Origin: Bacillota bacterium
GTDB taxonomy: Bacteria > Bacillota > Limnochordia > Limnochordales > Limnochordaceae
Length of the DNA stretch: 64,000 bases
Direction of reading: 5' to 3'
Assembly: GCA_017577405.1 (NCBI GenBank)
Contig: PIUA01000021.1
Location: forward strand, 124,001-188,000
Part shown: in pieces, positions 1 to 7,812 of the stretch
Layout: every line of letters begins with the position of its first letter
Position numbering within the stretch: the stretch's first letter is position 1
Made by a program: the position numbers and the translations under genes
The notes under the pieces: generated by a model
What the model saw: the letters and a program-made list of their open reading frames with translations, nothing else
The model's database searches: none
What the model was told of the DNA's origin: nothing

Positions 1-51
1 TGCGGCAGAGGATTTTAAGTCCCCGGCGTCTACCTGTTCCGCCATCCCGGC
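1..51 (-). tRNA. tRNA-Leu (anticodon TAA), 3' part beyond the window
   Basis: The minus strand from 51 downward reads as the 5' half of a class II leucine tRNA: acceptor strand GCCGGGA, D-arm, then a five-pair anticodon stem around the loop CTTAAAA, which gives anticodon TAA. The window ends at the start of the variable arm, so it is a partial gene cut by the window edge and shows no sign of being a pseudogene. Confidence 0.9.
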
Positions 52-90
52 TCAGGGCGTGCCGACCGGATGCTCGACGCCTCACCCGTC

Positions 91-120
91 ATCCTACCCC
101 AGAAGGCTTCTGCCGTGCAA
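91..120 (-). promoter_or_regulatory. sigma-A promoter of tRNA-Leu
   Basis: On the minus strand TTGCAC (115-120) and TAGGAT (91-96) are separated by 18 bases. Transcription would start near 84, about 33 bases before the tRNA 5' end. Confidence 0.6.
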
Positions 121-197
121 GAGGTTCGGTGGCTCCAGGTCCGGCCGCGAGGGAGCAGGGATCGGCCCCCGGACCGGGAACCAGAGAGGGGATCTCT

Positions 198-250
198 TGT
201 CAACACCATGTACACACCTTGTCCACATGTTGTCCACAGTTTGTGGATAA
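198..250. promoter_or_regulatory. cluster of four DnaA-box-like nonamers
   Basis: TTGTCAACA (198-206), TTGTCCACA (219-227), TTGTCCACA (230-238) and, on the minus strand, a perfect TTATCCACA (242-250) lie within 53 bases. They sit about 80 bases before the small HTH gene at 329. A DnaA-controlled promoter or DnaA-titration site is likely. No dnaA or dnaN gene and no AT-rich unwinding region is visible here. Confidence 0.65.
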
Positions 251-328
251 GTTTGGCGAAGGGTTCAAGGCCTGGGACGGGCCCGGGGCCGGGCCCAGGG
301 ATGAGCGGCGTGGCGGGGAGGCACGGCG

Positions 329-613
329 GTGCAGATCGAGATCCGGGGGGCTGAACGCCTCAGTTTCCGAGAACGGCAGGTGGTGGCCCTCAAGGAGATG
401 GGGCTGACCAACCAGGAGGTGGCCCGACGGCTGGGCCTCAGCCCCTCCAGCGTCGCGACCCTCTACCACCGGGCGAAGACCAAGGGGTACCAAGTCGTCA
501 TTGTCCTGTCGGGGGATCCGCTCAACCTCTTTGCCCCCGATGAGGGCCCGGGCCATGGGGACGGCGGAGACGGGGACGAAGGTTCGGACGACGAGGTGGT
601 GGAGGACAGCTAG
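329..613 (+). CDS. small sigma-70 region 4/LuxR-like HTH protein with acidic tail
   Basis: A 94-residue protein. Residues about 10-55 form one helix-turn-helix of the LuxR/sigma region 4 type (LSFRERQVVAL, then LTNQEVARRLGLSPSSV). The last 25 residues are almost all Gly, Asp and Glu. There is no receiver or ligand domain, so it is a stand-alone DNA-binding protein. The GTG start is chosen because GGGGAGG lies 7 bases before it. The DnaA-box cluster directly upstream suggests replication-linked control, which is inference. Specific function is unknown. Confidence 0.7.
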   Translation: MQIEIRGAERLSFRERQVVALKEMGLTNQEVARRLGLSPSSVATLYHRAKTKGYQVVIVLSGDPLNLFAPDEGPGHGDGGDGDEGSDDEVVEDS

Positions 614-666
614 GACGGAGGAGGTTTCGGGGGGCTTCGCGGCTCCTGATCGGGAACGCCAACGCG

Positions 667-691
667 AAAAGGGGAGGGCTCAGCCCTCCCC
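667..691 (-). terminator. rho-independent terminator of tRNA-Met
   Basis: GGGGAGGG (671-678) and CCCTCCCC (684-691) form an 8-bp stem with a 5-base loop. On the minus strand the stem is followed by TTTT (667-670), 11 bases after the tRNA 3' end. Confidence 0.8.
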
Positions 692-701
692 TCGTCGCGT
701 C

Positions 702-778
702 TGGTAGCGGCGGCTGGACTCGAACCAGCGACCCTGCGGGTATGAACCGCATGCTCTAACCAACTGAGCTACGCCGCC
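702..778 (-). tRNA. tRNA-Met (CAT), elongator type
   Basis: A 77-base minus-strand cloverleaf with encoded CCA (702-704). The acceptor GGCGGCG pairs with CGCCGCT through a terminal G-U pair, and the anticodon loop TTCATAC gives CAT. It lacks the three G-C pairs in the anticodon stem and the unpaired first base of an initiator. A tRNA-Ile2 with modified CAT cannot be excluded from sequence alone. Confidence 0.93.
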
Positions 779-789
779 GTGCGCTTGCC

Positions 790-818
790 ATTATACCGGC
801 TTGGGGCCCCGGGGTCAA
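790..818 (-). promoter_or_regulatory. sigma-A promoter of tRNA-Met
   Basis: TTGACC (813-818, minus strand) and TATAAT (790-795) are separated by 17 bases, immediately before the tRNA 5' end at 778. This is one of the best promoter matches in the window. Confidence 0.85.
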
Positions 819-1079
819 GAGCTTGACAGGTTCGAAGCGGCTCTTCAGGGTTCCCCGAAGGTTCGGGTGGCCCCGGCGGGGCTGGGCCGTGGTGTGGTCC
901 GGGTGAAGGAGGTGGGGGTGACAAAGCACCCGGGTGGTCGTCCGGTCGGATCGGGCAATCTGCCCTATCCAAGTTGGGACATTCGGCCATTTCCTCTCGG
1001 GTGTGCACCGGATCACAATGAGGGTGCGATCCCACCCGTGATCGGTGCAGGCGCCGGTCCGGAGTAAGGAGGTCCCACG

Positions 1080-1589
1080 ATGCAGGCGATCGGGCGCCTT
1101 CTCCTCACCCTGTTGCGGGTCTATGTCGGGTACATCTGGCTCCAGTCGGGTCTCCACAAGCTGACCAATCCGGCCTGGTTCGGCGAGGGGGCCGGGACGG
1201 CCATCAGCGGTTTCTTCAACGGTGTTCTCGCCAAGGCCAGCGGCGAGAACCCTGTGGTCCAGGGCTGGTATGCGTCCTTCATCGAGAACGTGGCGATGCC
1301 CAACGCCACCCTCTTCAGCTACCTGATTGTCTTGGGCGAGGTGCTGGTGGGTCTCGCCCTGATCGTGGGGGTCTTCACCACCTTTGCCGCCCTCATGGGA
1401 GCCTTCATGAACCTGAACTTCCTCCTGGCGGGGACCTTGAGCAGCAATCCCATGATGCTGGCCATGCAGGCGGTCATTGTCTGGGCCGGGATGGCTGCCG
1501 GGTACTACGGGCTTGACTACTTTGTCCGTCCCTGGCTTCAGGCCACATGGCAGCGGCTCAAGGCACGGGTCGCGGCCCAAGCGGCCTGA
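1080..1589 (+). CDS. DoxX-family membrane protein
   Basis: A 169-residue integral membrane protein with four predicted membrane segments and the DoxX-like opening LLRVYVGYIWLQSGLHKL. DoxX proteins include subunits of thiosulfate:quinone oxidoreductase and partners of superoxide-detoxifying complexes, but the family is broad and the substrate cannot be told here. The start is fixed by AAGGAGG at 1067-1073. It stands alone between tRNA-Met and tRNA-Lys. The 300 bases before it (780-1079) hold only the divergent tRNA-Met promoter and nothing else I recognise. Confidence 0.85.
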   Translation: MQAIGRLLLTLLRVYVGYIWLQSGLHKLTNPAWFGEGAGTAISGFFNGVLAKASGENPVVQGWYASFIENVAMPNATLFSYLIVLGEVLVGLALIVGVFTTFAALMGAFMNLNFLLAGTLSSNPMMLAMQAVIVWAGMAAGYYGLDYFVRPWLQATWQRLKARVAAQAA

Positions 1590-1712
1590 ACCCGGGGAGG
1601 GCTGGGTATCCTGGCCAGCTCGACGCGCCTGGATCGGGATCCCGTGAGGGGAGCGGGAGTGCGGGCCGGTGTCTCTGAGGCGCCGGCCCGCGAGGTTTGA
1701 CGGCTGAACCGC

Positions 1713-1741
1713 TTGACGAGAGGCCGCCGGCTGGGTATACT
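1713..1741 (+). promoter_or_regulatory. sigma-A promoter of tRNA-Lys
   Basis: TTGACG (1713-1718), a 17-base spacer and TATACT (1736-1741) lie 34 bases before the tRNA. Confidence 0.85.
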
Positions 1742-1774
1742 CATAGCTGCGGTTTGGAGATCGCCGCAGGACGT

Positions 1775-1850
1775 GGGCCGTTAGCTCAATTGGTAGAGCA
1801 GGAGACTCTTAATCTCAAGGTTCTGGGTTCGAGTCCCAGGCGGCCCACCA
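1775..1850 (+). tRNA. tRNA-Lys (CTT)
   Basis: A 76-base cloverleaf with encoded CCA. The acceptor GGGCCGT pairs with GCGGCCC, the anticodon loop CTCTTAA gives CTT, and the T-loop is TTCGAGT. Confidence 0.95.
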
Positions 1851-1861
1851 AGGAAACAGGG

Positions 1862-1887
1862 AGAGCGGGGCATGCCCCGCTCTTTTT
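1862..1887 (+). terminator. rho-independent terminator of tRNA-Lys
   Basis: AGAGCGGGG and CCCCGCTCT form a 9-bp stem with a short loop, followed by TTTTT, 12 bases after the tRNA CCA end. Confidence 0.9.
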
Positions 1888-1975
1888 CGTTGTCCCGGCA
1901 GGCAAGCGCCGCCGCGCGAGGGTTGCCGGGTCCGCCTGCCCCCGGGCGGGAGCCTGAGGCCGCCTGGCCCCAGGC

Positions 1976-2716
1976 TCAGTCCATGAGCGTCCCACCGTTG
2001 ATGTCCAAGGTGGCGCCGGTAATGAAGCCCGCCTCGTCGGAGGCGAGGAACGCGACCGCCGCCGCCACCTCCTCGGGCTTGCCCAGGCGCCCCATGGGCA
2101 CTCCGGCGATGACCCGCTGCCGCATCTCGTCGCTCCATTGGGCGCTCATCTCCGTCTCGATGGCATGGGGCGCGACCGCGTTGACGGTGATGCCCTTGGG
2201 GGCCAGCTCCCGGGCCAAGGTCTTGGTGAGGGCGACCTGGCCGGCCTTGGAGGGGCCGTACCCGGGGGCGGAGGTGATGTCGCCCAGCTTGGCCGCGATG
2301 GAGGCGACGTTGATGATGCGGCCCCAGCCCCGCTCCAGCATGATGGGGACCACGTGCTTGCAGCAGTTGAAGGTTCCCTTCAGGTTGACGGTGATGACCG
2401 CATCCCAATCCTCTTCGGTCACCGTCTCCAGGGTGCCCCGCCGGATGATGCCGGCGTTGTTCACCAGGATATCGATCCGTCCGTACCGCTCCCGAATCTG
2501 CTGGACCGCCTGGGCCACCTCGTCATAGTTGGAGACATCCATCTTGATGCCCATCGAATCCCCGCTGGGATCGATGGAGGCCGCCGCCTGTTGGGCCTGC
2601 TCCTGATCCAGGTCGGCGATGACCACGGCACACCCCTCGGCCACCAGGCGCCGGGCGATGGCCAGGCCGATCCCCCGGGAAGCGCCGGTGACCACAGCTA
2701 CCCGCTTCTCCGACAC
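1976..2716 (-). CDS. SDR-family oxidoreductase (FabG-like)
   Basis: A classical short-chain dehydrogenase of 246 residues. The Rossmann motif TGASRGIG is near residue 10, followed by NNAG, a catalytic serine in the segment NVASIAAK, and the YxxxK pair in YGPSKA. The Thr/Asp-rich C-terminus DINGGTLMD is typical. It is NAD(P)-dependent and cytoplasmic; the substrate is unknown. The GTG start is chosen because the SDR fold begins right there, although the ribosome site (GGGGGGG..AGG) is weak. It is divergent from the IclR regulator and close to a TRAP operon with a second SDR, suggesting a role in oxidising an imported hydroxy-acid or sugar acid (inference). Confidence 0.88.
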   Translation of the reverse strand: MSEKRVAVVTGASRGIGLAIARRLVAEGCAVVIADLDQEQAQQAAASIDPSGDSMGIKMDVSNYDEVAQAVQQIRERYGRIDILVNNAGIIRRGTLETVTEEDWDAVITVNLKGTFNCCKHVVPIMLERGWGRIINVASIAAKLGDITSAPGYGPSKAGQVALTKTLARELAPKGITVNAVAPHAIETEMSAQWSDEMRQRVIAGVPMGRLGKPEEVAAAVAFLASDEAGFITGATLDINGGTLMD

Positions 2717-2932
2717 CTGCCTACCCCCCCGTTTCGGCAAAGGTCCACGCTGCCTATGGTTCCACTTGGCGAGACAGCGTCTCTTCCTGCGAATCCCACC
2801 GTTCGCCCCGGGCGTGCCCGGATCCTGCCCGCTGCCAGGGGCTGCCACGCCTTCCTGGAAGTGTTCCCTGCGGGTCACGTTGGGAGGGAAACAAGCCGCG
2901 GCGACGAAGCCAATCAACAGAAGCGGAACGGC

Positions 2933-2949
2933 GTCTCGTAAAACGAGAC
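2933..2949. promoter_or_regulatory. perfect 7-3-7 palindrome, candidate IclR operator
   Basis: GTCTCGT-AAA-ACGAGAC lies in the 260-base divergent region between the SDR and the IclR gene, 28 bases before the regulator start. IclR-family proteins commonly bind short palindromes of this size and autoregulate, so this is the natural operator candidate. No second copy was seen before dctP. Confidence 0.6.
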
Positions 2950-2976
2950 ACCACGCCCCTGGAGGGGGATCGGCGG

Positions 2977-3840
2977 ATGGCGCACTCCGGCCCGGCCGGT
3001 GGGCTGGCAAGCAAGGAGGCACCACAGCCGTTGGAACCTGCCCGGGAGCAGGCTCCCCAGGCGACCGGCCTGCGGAGCGGCGGGGATCGGGTCCAGGCCG
3101 TGGAGCGGGCGTTTCTCCTCTTGGATGTCCTCAGCCACCGGGAGGCCGGTGTCTCCCAGCTGGCCCGGGCTACGGGCCTCCACAAGGCGACGGTGCACCG
3201 CCTGCTCCAGACCCTCCTCCACGTGGGGGCGGTGGAGGTCGGCGCCGAGAAAGGCCGCTACCGCCTGGGGCTTCGGCTCCTAGAGCTGGGCGGCCGGGTG
3301 CTGGCCCGCTTCGAGTTGCGCGAGGTGGCCGGGCCTTATCTGGCCCGCTTCCGCGACGAGACCTTGCTGACCGTCCACATGGCGGTTCTCGACGGCGCTG
3401 ACATCGTCTACATCGAAAAGCTGGACGCACCCACGAGCATCCACATGGCCTCGACGGTCGGAAGCCGCTTTCCGGCGTACTGCACCGCTTTGGGGAAGGC
3501 GATCCTCGCCCATCTCCCCGAAGCCGAGCTGGAGGCGGTCCTGAGCCAGACGGAGTTCGAGGCGCGCACGCCCCGGACCATCACCAGCGCGGACGCGCTT
3601 CGGGAGCATCTGGCCATGGTCCGATCCCGAGGCTACGCCGTCGATGACAGCGAGAACGAGGAGGGCATCCGCTGCGTGGGCGCCCCTATCTTCGGCTACA
3701 CCGGCCGGGTGATGGCGGCTCTCAGCGCGTCGGGTCCCATCTTCTCGGTCACCCCTGAGCGGGTGCCCGGATTGGGCCGGATGGTGGCCCGAGTCGCCCG
3801 GGACATCTCACGGGCCATGGGCTACCCCCTGGGCTCGTAA
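2977..3840 (+). CDS. IclR-family transcriptional regulator
   Basis: 287 residues. A winged helix-turn-helix begins near residue 38 (RVQAVERAFLLLDVL, then VSQLARATGLHKATVHRLLQTL) and is followed by the IclR effector domain, with GSRFPAYCTALGKAILAHL and the conserved DDSENEEGIRCVGAPIF. The roughly 35-residue tail before the HTH is longer than usual. GGAGGGGG at 2959-2966 supports the ATG start. It likely controls the divergent SDR and the downstream TRAP operon in response to a small organic acid; this rests on family and context. Confidence 0.92.
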   Translation: MAHSGPAGGLASKEAPQPLEPAREQAPQATGLRSGGDRVQAVERAFLLLDVLSHREAGVSQLARATGLHKATVHRLLQTLLHVGAVEVGAEKGRYRLGLRLLELGGRVLARFELREVAGPYLARFRDETLLTVHMAVLDGADIVYIEKLDAPTSIHMASTVGSRFPAYCTALGKAILAHLPEAELEAVLSQTEFEARTPRTITSADALREHLAMVRSRGYAVDDSENEEGIRCVGAPIFGYTGRVMAALSASGPIFSVTPERVPGLGRMVARVARDISRAMGYPLGS

Positions 3841-4014
3841 GCGCGACGGACGGGAGGTCCCGCCGCAGGCTGGCTTGACACCCCCTCGGGGCGTGTGGGC
3901 TGGCCGCCTGAAAGCGGGTCGGGGGAGATCCCCTGGCAGGGCCTGGCATCAGCGCTGACCCATGTTCGGGGGAGAAGTCCAATGCCTACCTTTCGTACGG
4001 GGAGGTTTGCAGAG

Positions 4015-5001
4015 ATGGCCAAGAGAGCGATCACCGCGCTCCTCGCAGTCGTGATGGTTGCCGCGTTCACAATCTCGGCGTCGGCGGCTCCCACCTACAC
4101 GCTGCGCTTCAACCACGTCTTGGGGCCCAACCACCCCTACCATAAGTGGTTGCAAGTCTGGGCCGACCGGGTCTACGAGCGGACCAACGGCGACCTGCAG
4201 ATTCTGGTCTTCCACAGCTCCCAGCTGGGCGTTGAGGAGGACATCATCGAGCAGATCCGGATGGGTGTGCCCGTCGGCCAGAACACCGACTCGGCCCGTA
4301 TGGGGAACTACGTGCCCGAGATTGCGGTGATGAACGGCCCCTACTTCGTTGAGAGCCTGGAGGAGGTCTGGGCCCTCAACGACCTGCCCATGGTTCAGGA
4401 ATGGATCGACAAGCTGGCCAACGAGTACGGCATCCGGGTCCTTTCCTTCAACTGGGTGCAGGGCTTCCGGCACTTCATGACCAACAAGCCCATCAGCAAG
4501 CCCGCTGATCTGGCTGGGCTGAAGATCCGGACGCCTCCCGCGCCCATCTGGCAGGAGTCGGTCCGGGCCCTGGGTGCGGTGCCCACCGCCATGAACTTCG
4601 GCGAGATGTACACGGGCATCCAGCAGGGCGTGGTGGACGGCGCTGAGCTGGTCTACGACAACATCGAAGACCACGCCCTCCATGAGGTCCTCGACTACGT
4701 CAACGAGACCAAGCACTTCCTGCTGATCAACTTTGAGGTGATCAGCGAGCGCTGGTTCCAGAGCCTGCCCAAGGAGTACCAGGAGATCCTGGTCGAGGAG
4801 TGCAACAAGGCCGGCATGGAGGCCTCCTACGAGATCGAGCGGGACACCGCCGCCAAGCGGGCCCGGGCTCAGGAGCTGGGCATGACCATCCACACCGACA
4901 TCGACTATGACGCCTTCCGGAAGGCTGGTCTGGCTGCCTACGAGCGCCTCGGCCTGACCAAGGTCCGGGAGGAGATCTACCGGCAGCTCGGCAAGATCTG
5001 A
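4015..5001 (+). CDS. dctP: TRAP transporter solute-binding protein DctP
   Basis: The extracytoplasmic binding subunit of a tripartite ATP-independent transporter. A typical Sec signal peptide (MAKRAITALLAVVMV, cleavage after SASA) precedes the DctP fold. The signature region LKIRTPP..WQESVRALGAVPTAMNFGEMYTGIQQGVVDGAE contains the Arg that binds the ligand carboxylate. There is no lipobox cysteine. The ATG at 4015 follows GGGGAGG and gives a standard signal peptide. An ATG at 3982 with another ribosome site would add 11 residues. It is the first gene of dctPQM, and the ligand is probably a C4-dicarboxylate, sugar acid or other organic acid. Confidence 0.93.
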   Translation: MAKRAITALLAVVMVAAFTISASAAPTYTLRFNHVLGPNHPYHKWLQVWADRVYERTNGDLQILVFHSSQLGVEEDIIEQIRMGVPVGQNTDSARMGNYVPEIAVMNGPYFVESLEEVWALNDLPMVQEWIDKLANEYGIRVLSFNWVQGFRHFMTNKPISKPADLAGLKIRTPPAPIWQESVRALGAVPTAMNFGEMYTGIQQGVVDGAELVYDNIEDHALHEVLDYVNETKHFLLINFEVISERWFQSLPKEYQEILVEECNKAGMEASYEIERDTAAKRARAQELGMTIHTDIDYDAFRKAGLAAYERLGLTKVREEIYRQLGKI

Positions 5002-5029
5002 GCCCGCCGTAACGGCTGGATGGGGTTGG

Positions 5030-5066
5030 GGTCTCGCCCCGGCGCGTCTTGCGCCGGGGCGAGACC
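5030..5066 (+). other. 16-bp intercistronic stem-loop after dctP
   Basis: GGTCTCGCCCCGGCGC (5030-5045) is perfectly complementary to 5051-5066 around a 5-base loop. There is no T-run, so it more likely stabilises the dctP message or damps downstream expression than fully terminates. Binding-protein genes are usually expressed above their permeases. Confidence 0.8.
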
Positions 5067-5097
5067 GGCCCTTGCATGAGGGGGGAAACCCACGATC

Positions 5098-5613
5098 ATG
5101 TTGCGCAGAGTCTACGCCGTCATCTGCGAGTGGGAGGAGCGGCTGGCCCGGTTCCTGCTGACCGCGACCCTGGCCGTCATCCTCTTCGCCGCCTTCACCC
5201 GGTACATCGGGCACCCCATCGCGTGGGGGATGGAGTTCGCCACCTTCCTCTTCGCTTGGGCTGTCTTCCTGGCGGCTGACGCCGCCTTCCGCCACGACCG
5301 GCACCCGTCGGTGGACTTGTTCGTGAACCTCCTGCCGGAGAAGGTCCGGCTGGGCGTCAAGCTTTTCAACTATGCTCTGATCCTGATCTTCCTGGCGGTT
5401 CTTGCTTACCACGGCTCCACCCTGACCTGGACCACCCGGTTCCGGACCTACTCGGGGATTCCAGGCTTCAGCTATGCGTGGCCCACCTTGAGCGTGCCCG
5501 TGGGGTGCGTCCTCTTGAGCATCACCACCATCCTCAAGGCGCGGGAGACCTGGCAGGCCCTCCGGGGGGCTGGTGGCTGCGAGGCCCCAGGCGACGGGGG
5601 TGACCAGGCATGA
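5098..5613 (+). CDS. dctQ: TRAP transporter small permease DctQ
   Basis: A 171-residue small membrane subunit with four predicted membrane helices. It has the family core RYIGHPIAWGMEFATFLFAWAVFLAADAAF and FSYAWPTLSVPVGCVLL near the end. It partners DctM. Its stop overlaps the dctM start by four bases (ATGA), so the two are translationally coupled. Confidence 0.92.
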   Translation: MLRRVYAVICEWEERLARFLLTATLAVILFAAFTRYIGHPIAWGMEFATFLFAWAVFLAADAAFRHDRHPSVDLFVNLLPEKVRLGVKLFNYALILIFLAVLAYHGSTLTWTTRFRTYSGIPGFSYAWPTLSVPVGCVLLSITTILKARETWQALRGAGGCEAPGDGGDQA

Positions 5614-6890
5614 CCCTCGTTCTGGTGGCCTTCCTGGTCCTCCTGCTCTTGGGGATGCCCGTTGCCTTTGCCATCGGCATCGCCGGCTTCCTCTTCTTCC
5701 TCCAGCAGCCCCACCTGCCGCTCACCATGCCGGTGCAGCTGGTCCTCTCCGAGACCCAAAGCTTCAGCCTGCTGGCGATCCCCATGTTCGTCTTCGCCGG
5801 CAACCTGATGAACGCCACCGGCGTCACCAAGAGGCTCGTTGAGTTTGCGCGGGTTGTGGCCGGCCACATGTGGGGTTGGCTGGGGCAGGTGAGCGTCATC
5901 TTGAGCACCCTGATGGGCGGGGTGACGGGTTCGGCCATCGCGGACTCGGCGATGCAGGCCCGCATCATGGGTCCGGAGATGATTCGTCGCGGCTACAGCC
6001 GGGGTTGGGCGGCGGCCAACTTTGCCTTCACCGCCTTGATCACCATCGCCATCCCGCCGGGCATTGGGCTGGTCCTGTACGGGAGCATCGGCCAGGTCTC
6101 CATCGGCCGCCTCTTCGCCGGCGGACTGGTGCCTGGTCTCCTCATGGCCCTGGCCTATGGCATCGTCGTCTCCATCACGGCCCGGCGGCGGGGGTACCGC
6201 CCCGAGCGGGAGCGGCCGGCGCCGGTCCGAGATATCGCCCGGACGGGCGTGGCCACCATCTGGGCCATCATGTTCCCCATCCTGCTCATCGTCACCCTGC
6301 GGAGCGGGCTCCTGGTTCCCTCAGAAGCGGGGGCGGCGGCCTGCCTCTACGCCGTCCTGGTGGGGCTCCTCGCCTACCGGGAGCTGGATTGGGAACGCTT
6401 TAAGCAGGCCGCCCAAAGCAGCATCCTGGACACGGGCATGATCATGCTCCTCATCGCCATGTCGGGGCTGGTCAGCTACGCCATGAAGTGGGAGATGATC
6501 CCCCAGACCCTGACCCAGACCCTCATCGGCCTGAGCTCCAACCCGCTGGTGATCCTGTTCATCATCCTCGTCTTCCTCCTGCTTCTGGGGACGGTGCTCG
6601 ATTCGACGGTGATCATCCTGTTGCTCTCGGCCATCCTGGTCCCGGTCATGAAGGGGATCGGCGTCGACCTGGTCCACTTCGGGGTGCTCTTCGTCATCAC
6701 CTGCGCGGTGGGTTTGAACACGCCGCCCGTGGGATTGTCCATGTACGGGGTCTGCTCCATCCTGGACTGCTCGGTGGGGGACTTTGTCCGGGAAGGCTGG
6801 CCCTTCTTCGTGGCGGCGCTGTGCGTCATCGCGCTCATGTTCCTCTTCCCGCAGGTCGTCCTCTGGCTGCCGAACCTCATCTTCGGCTAG
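5610..6890 (+). CDS. dctM: TRAP transporter large permease DctM
   Basis: A 426-residue large permease with about 12 hydrophobic segments, the normal length. Family blocks are visible: GMPVAFAIGIAGF near the start, GGVTGSAIADSAMQARIMGPEM, NFAFTALITIAIPPGIGLVLYG, and GVLFVITCAVGLNTPPVGLSMY near the end. It carries out Na+-driven uptake of the DctP ligand. Confidence 0.95.
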   Translation: MTLVLVAFLVLLLLGMPVAFAIGIAGFLFFLQQPHLPLTMPVQLVLSETQSFSLLAIPMFVFAGNLMNATGVTKRLVEFARVVAGHMWGWLGQVSVILSTLMGGVTGSAIADSAMQARIMGPEMIRRGYSRGWAAANFAFTALITIAIPPGIGLVLYGSIGQVSIGRLFAGGLVPGLLMALAYGIVVSITARRRGYRPERERPAPVRDIARTGVATIWAIMFPILLIVTLRSGLLVPSEAGAAACLYAVLVGLLAYRELDWERFKQAAQSSILDTGMIMLLIAMSGLVSYAMKWEMIPQTLTQTLIGLSSNPLVILFIILVFLLLLGTVLDSTVIILLLSAILVPVMKGIGVDLVHFGVLFVITCAVGLNTPPVGLSMYGVCSILDCSVGDFVREGWPFFVAALCVIALMFLFPQVVLWLPNLIFG

Positions 6891-6921
6891 CTCCGGGAAA
6901 GGCATGAGGCAGGGGAGGGAT

Positions 6922-6945
6922 GCCCGGCCCCGGATGAGGCCGGGC
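6922..6945 (+). terminator. hairpin between dctM and SDR gene
   Basis: GCCCGGCC (6922-6929) and GGCCGGGC (6938-6945), followed by CCTTCCTTT. The pyrimidine tract contains few T bases, so partial termination or processing is more likely than a full stop. Confidence 0.55.
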
Positions 6946-6981
6946 CCTTCCTTTCAGACTGAGGATGGAGGAGGTTGGTGC

Positions 6982-7755
6982 ATGTCCAAGGAGCTTCTCA
7001 AGATGTTTGACCTCACGGGACGGGTGGCGGTGGTGACGGGTGGGGGTGGCGCTCTGGGCGGCTCCATGGCCCAGGCCCTCGCGGAGGCCGGGGCGAGTGT
7101 GGTCATCTTGGATTACATGGCCGAGGCGGCCCAGCGGGCGGCGGAGAGCCTGCCGGGTGACGCGCTGGCTCTGCAGGTCGACGTGACCAACGCCGAGCAG
7201 GTCCGCCAGGTGATGCGCCAGGCGGCGGAGTGGAAGGGGCGCCTGGACATCCTGGTCAACGCGGCGGGCACCCACAAGATCATCGAGACGGACAAGCTCG
7301 CCCCCGAGGACTGGAACCGGGTGATCGGGGTCAACCTGACGGGGAGCTTCTTCTGCGCCCAGGCGGCCGCGCCCATCATGCGGGACCAGGGGGGCGGCAA
7401 GATCATCAACATCGGCTCGGTTATGAGCCGGGTTGGCATGCCCAAGCGGGTCGCCTACGCCTCGAGCAAGGGCGGTGTCGTCCTGTTGACCCGCTCCCTG
7501 GCTCAGGATTGGGGCCCCTGGAAGATCAACGTCAACGCCATCGCGCCCGGCTTCTTCCGCACCGCCATGAACGAGCAGCTCTTCCAGGACCAGGCCTGGG
7601 TCGACCACCTGGTGGGGCGGATCGCGCTGGGTCGGGTGGGCCAGCCCCAGGACCTCCACGGCGCTCTGATCTTCCTGGCCTCCCCGGCCTCCGACTACGT
7701 CACCGGACACGTGCTCTTCGTCGACGGCGGCTTCACCTCCGGTGAGCCGTTTTAA
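6982..7755 (+). CDS. SDR-family oxidoreductase, gluconate 5-dehydrogenase/YjmF-like
   Basis: 257 residues. The opening MFDLTGRVAVVTGGGGALG is typical of the gluconate 5-dehydrogenase/D-mannonate oxidoreductase branch of SDRs. NAAG, a catalytic serine in IGSVMSR and YASSKGG follow, and the C-terminus is VDGGFTSG. The start follows GGAGGAGG at 6967-6974. The pairing with an Ldh-family dehydrogenase resembles the B. subtilis hexuronate (yjm/uxu) operon, which has both types. A role in sugar-acid breakdown fed by the TRAP transporter is therefore likely but not proven. Confidence 0.88.
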   Translation: MSKELLKMFDLTGRVAVVTGGGGALGGSMAQALAEAGASVVILDYMAEAAQRAAESLPGDALALQVDVTNAEQVRQVMRQAAEWKGRLDILVNAAGTHKIIETDKLAPEDWNRVIGVNLTGSFFCAQAAAPIMRDQGGGKIINIGSVMSRVGMPKRVAYASSKGGVVLLTRSLAQDWGPWKINVNAIAPGFFRTAMNEQLFQDQAWVDHLVGRIALGRVGQPQDLHGALIFLASPASDYVTGHVLFVDGGFTSGEPF

Positions 7756-7765
7756 GGGAAGGCGT

Positions 7766-7786
7766 GAGCCCCCGCCCCGGGGGCTC
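7766..7786 (+). other. hairpin between SDR and Ldh-family genes
   Basis: GAGCCCCC (7766-7773) and GGGGGCTC (7779-7786) with a 5-base loop and no T-run. It is the third intercistronic stem-loop of this operon. Confidence 0.65.
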
Positions 7787-7812
7787 TCGTCTGGAAAGGG
7801 AGTGGAAGGGCG

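Noticed and set aside
1..51. Truncated tRNA-Leu as pseudogene or integration remnant
   Set aside because: The truncation coincides with the window edge, and the visible half is fully regular.
198..250. DnaA-box cluster as chromosomal origin (oriC)
   Set aside because: No dnaA, dnaN or other origin-flanking gene and no AT-rich unwinding tract is visible, so I describe it only as a DnaA-binding region.
3875..3880. TTGACA before dctP as its -35 element
   Set aside because: No -10-like sequence lies 15-19 bases downstream; the stretch is G/C only.
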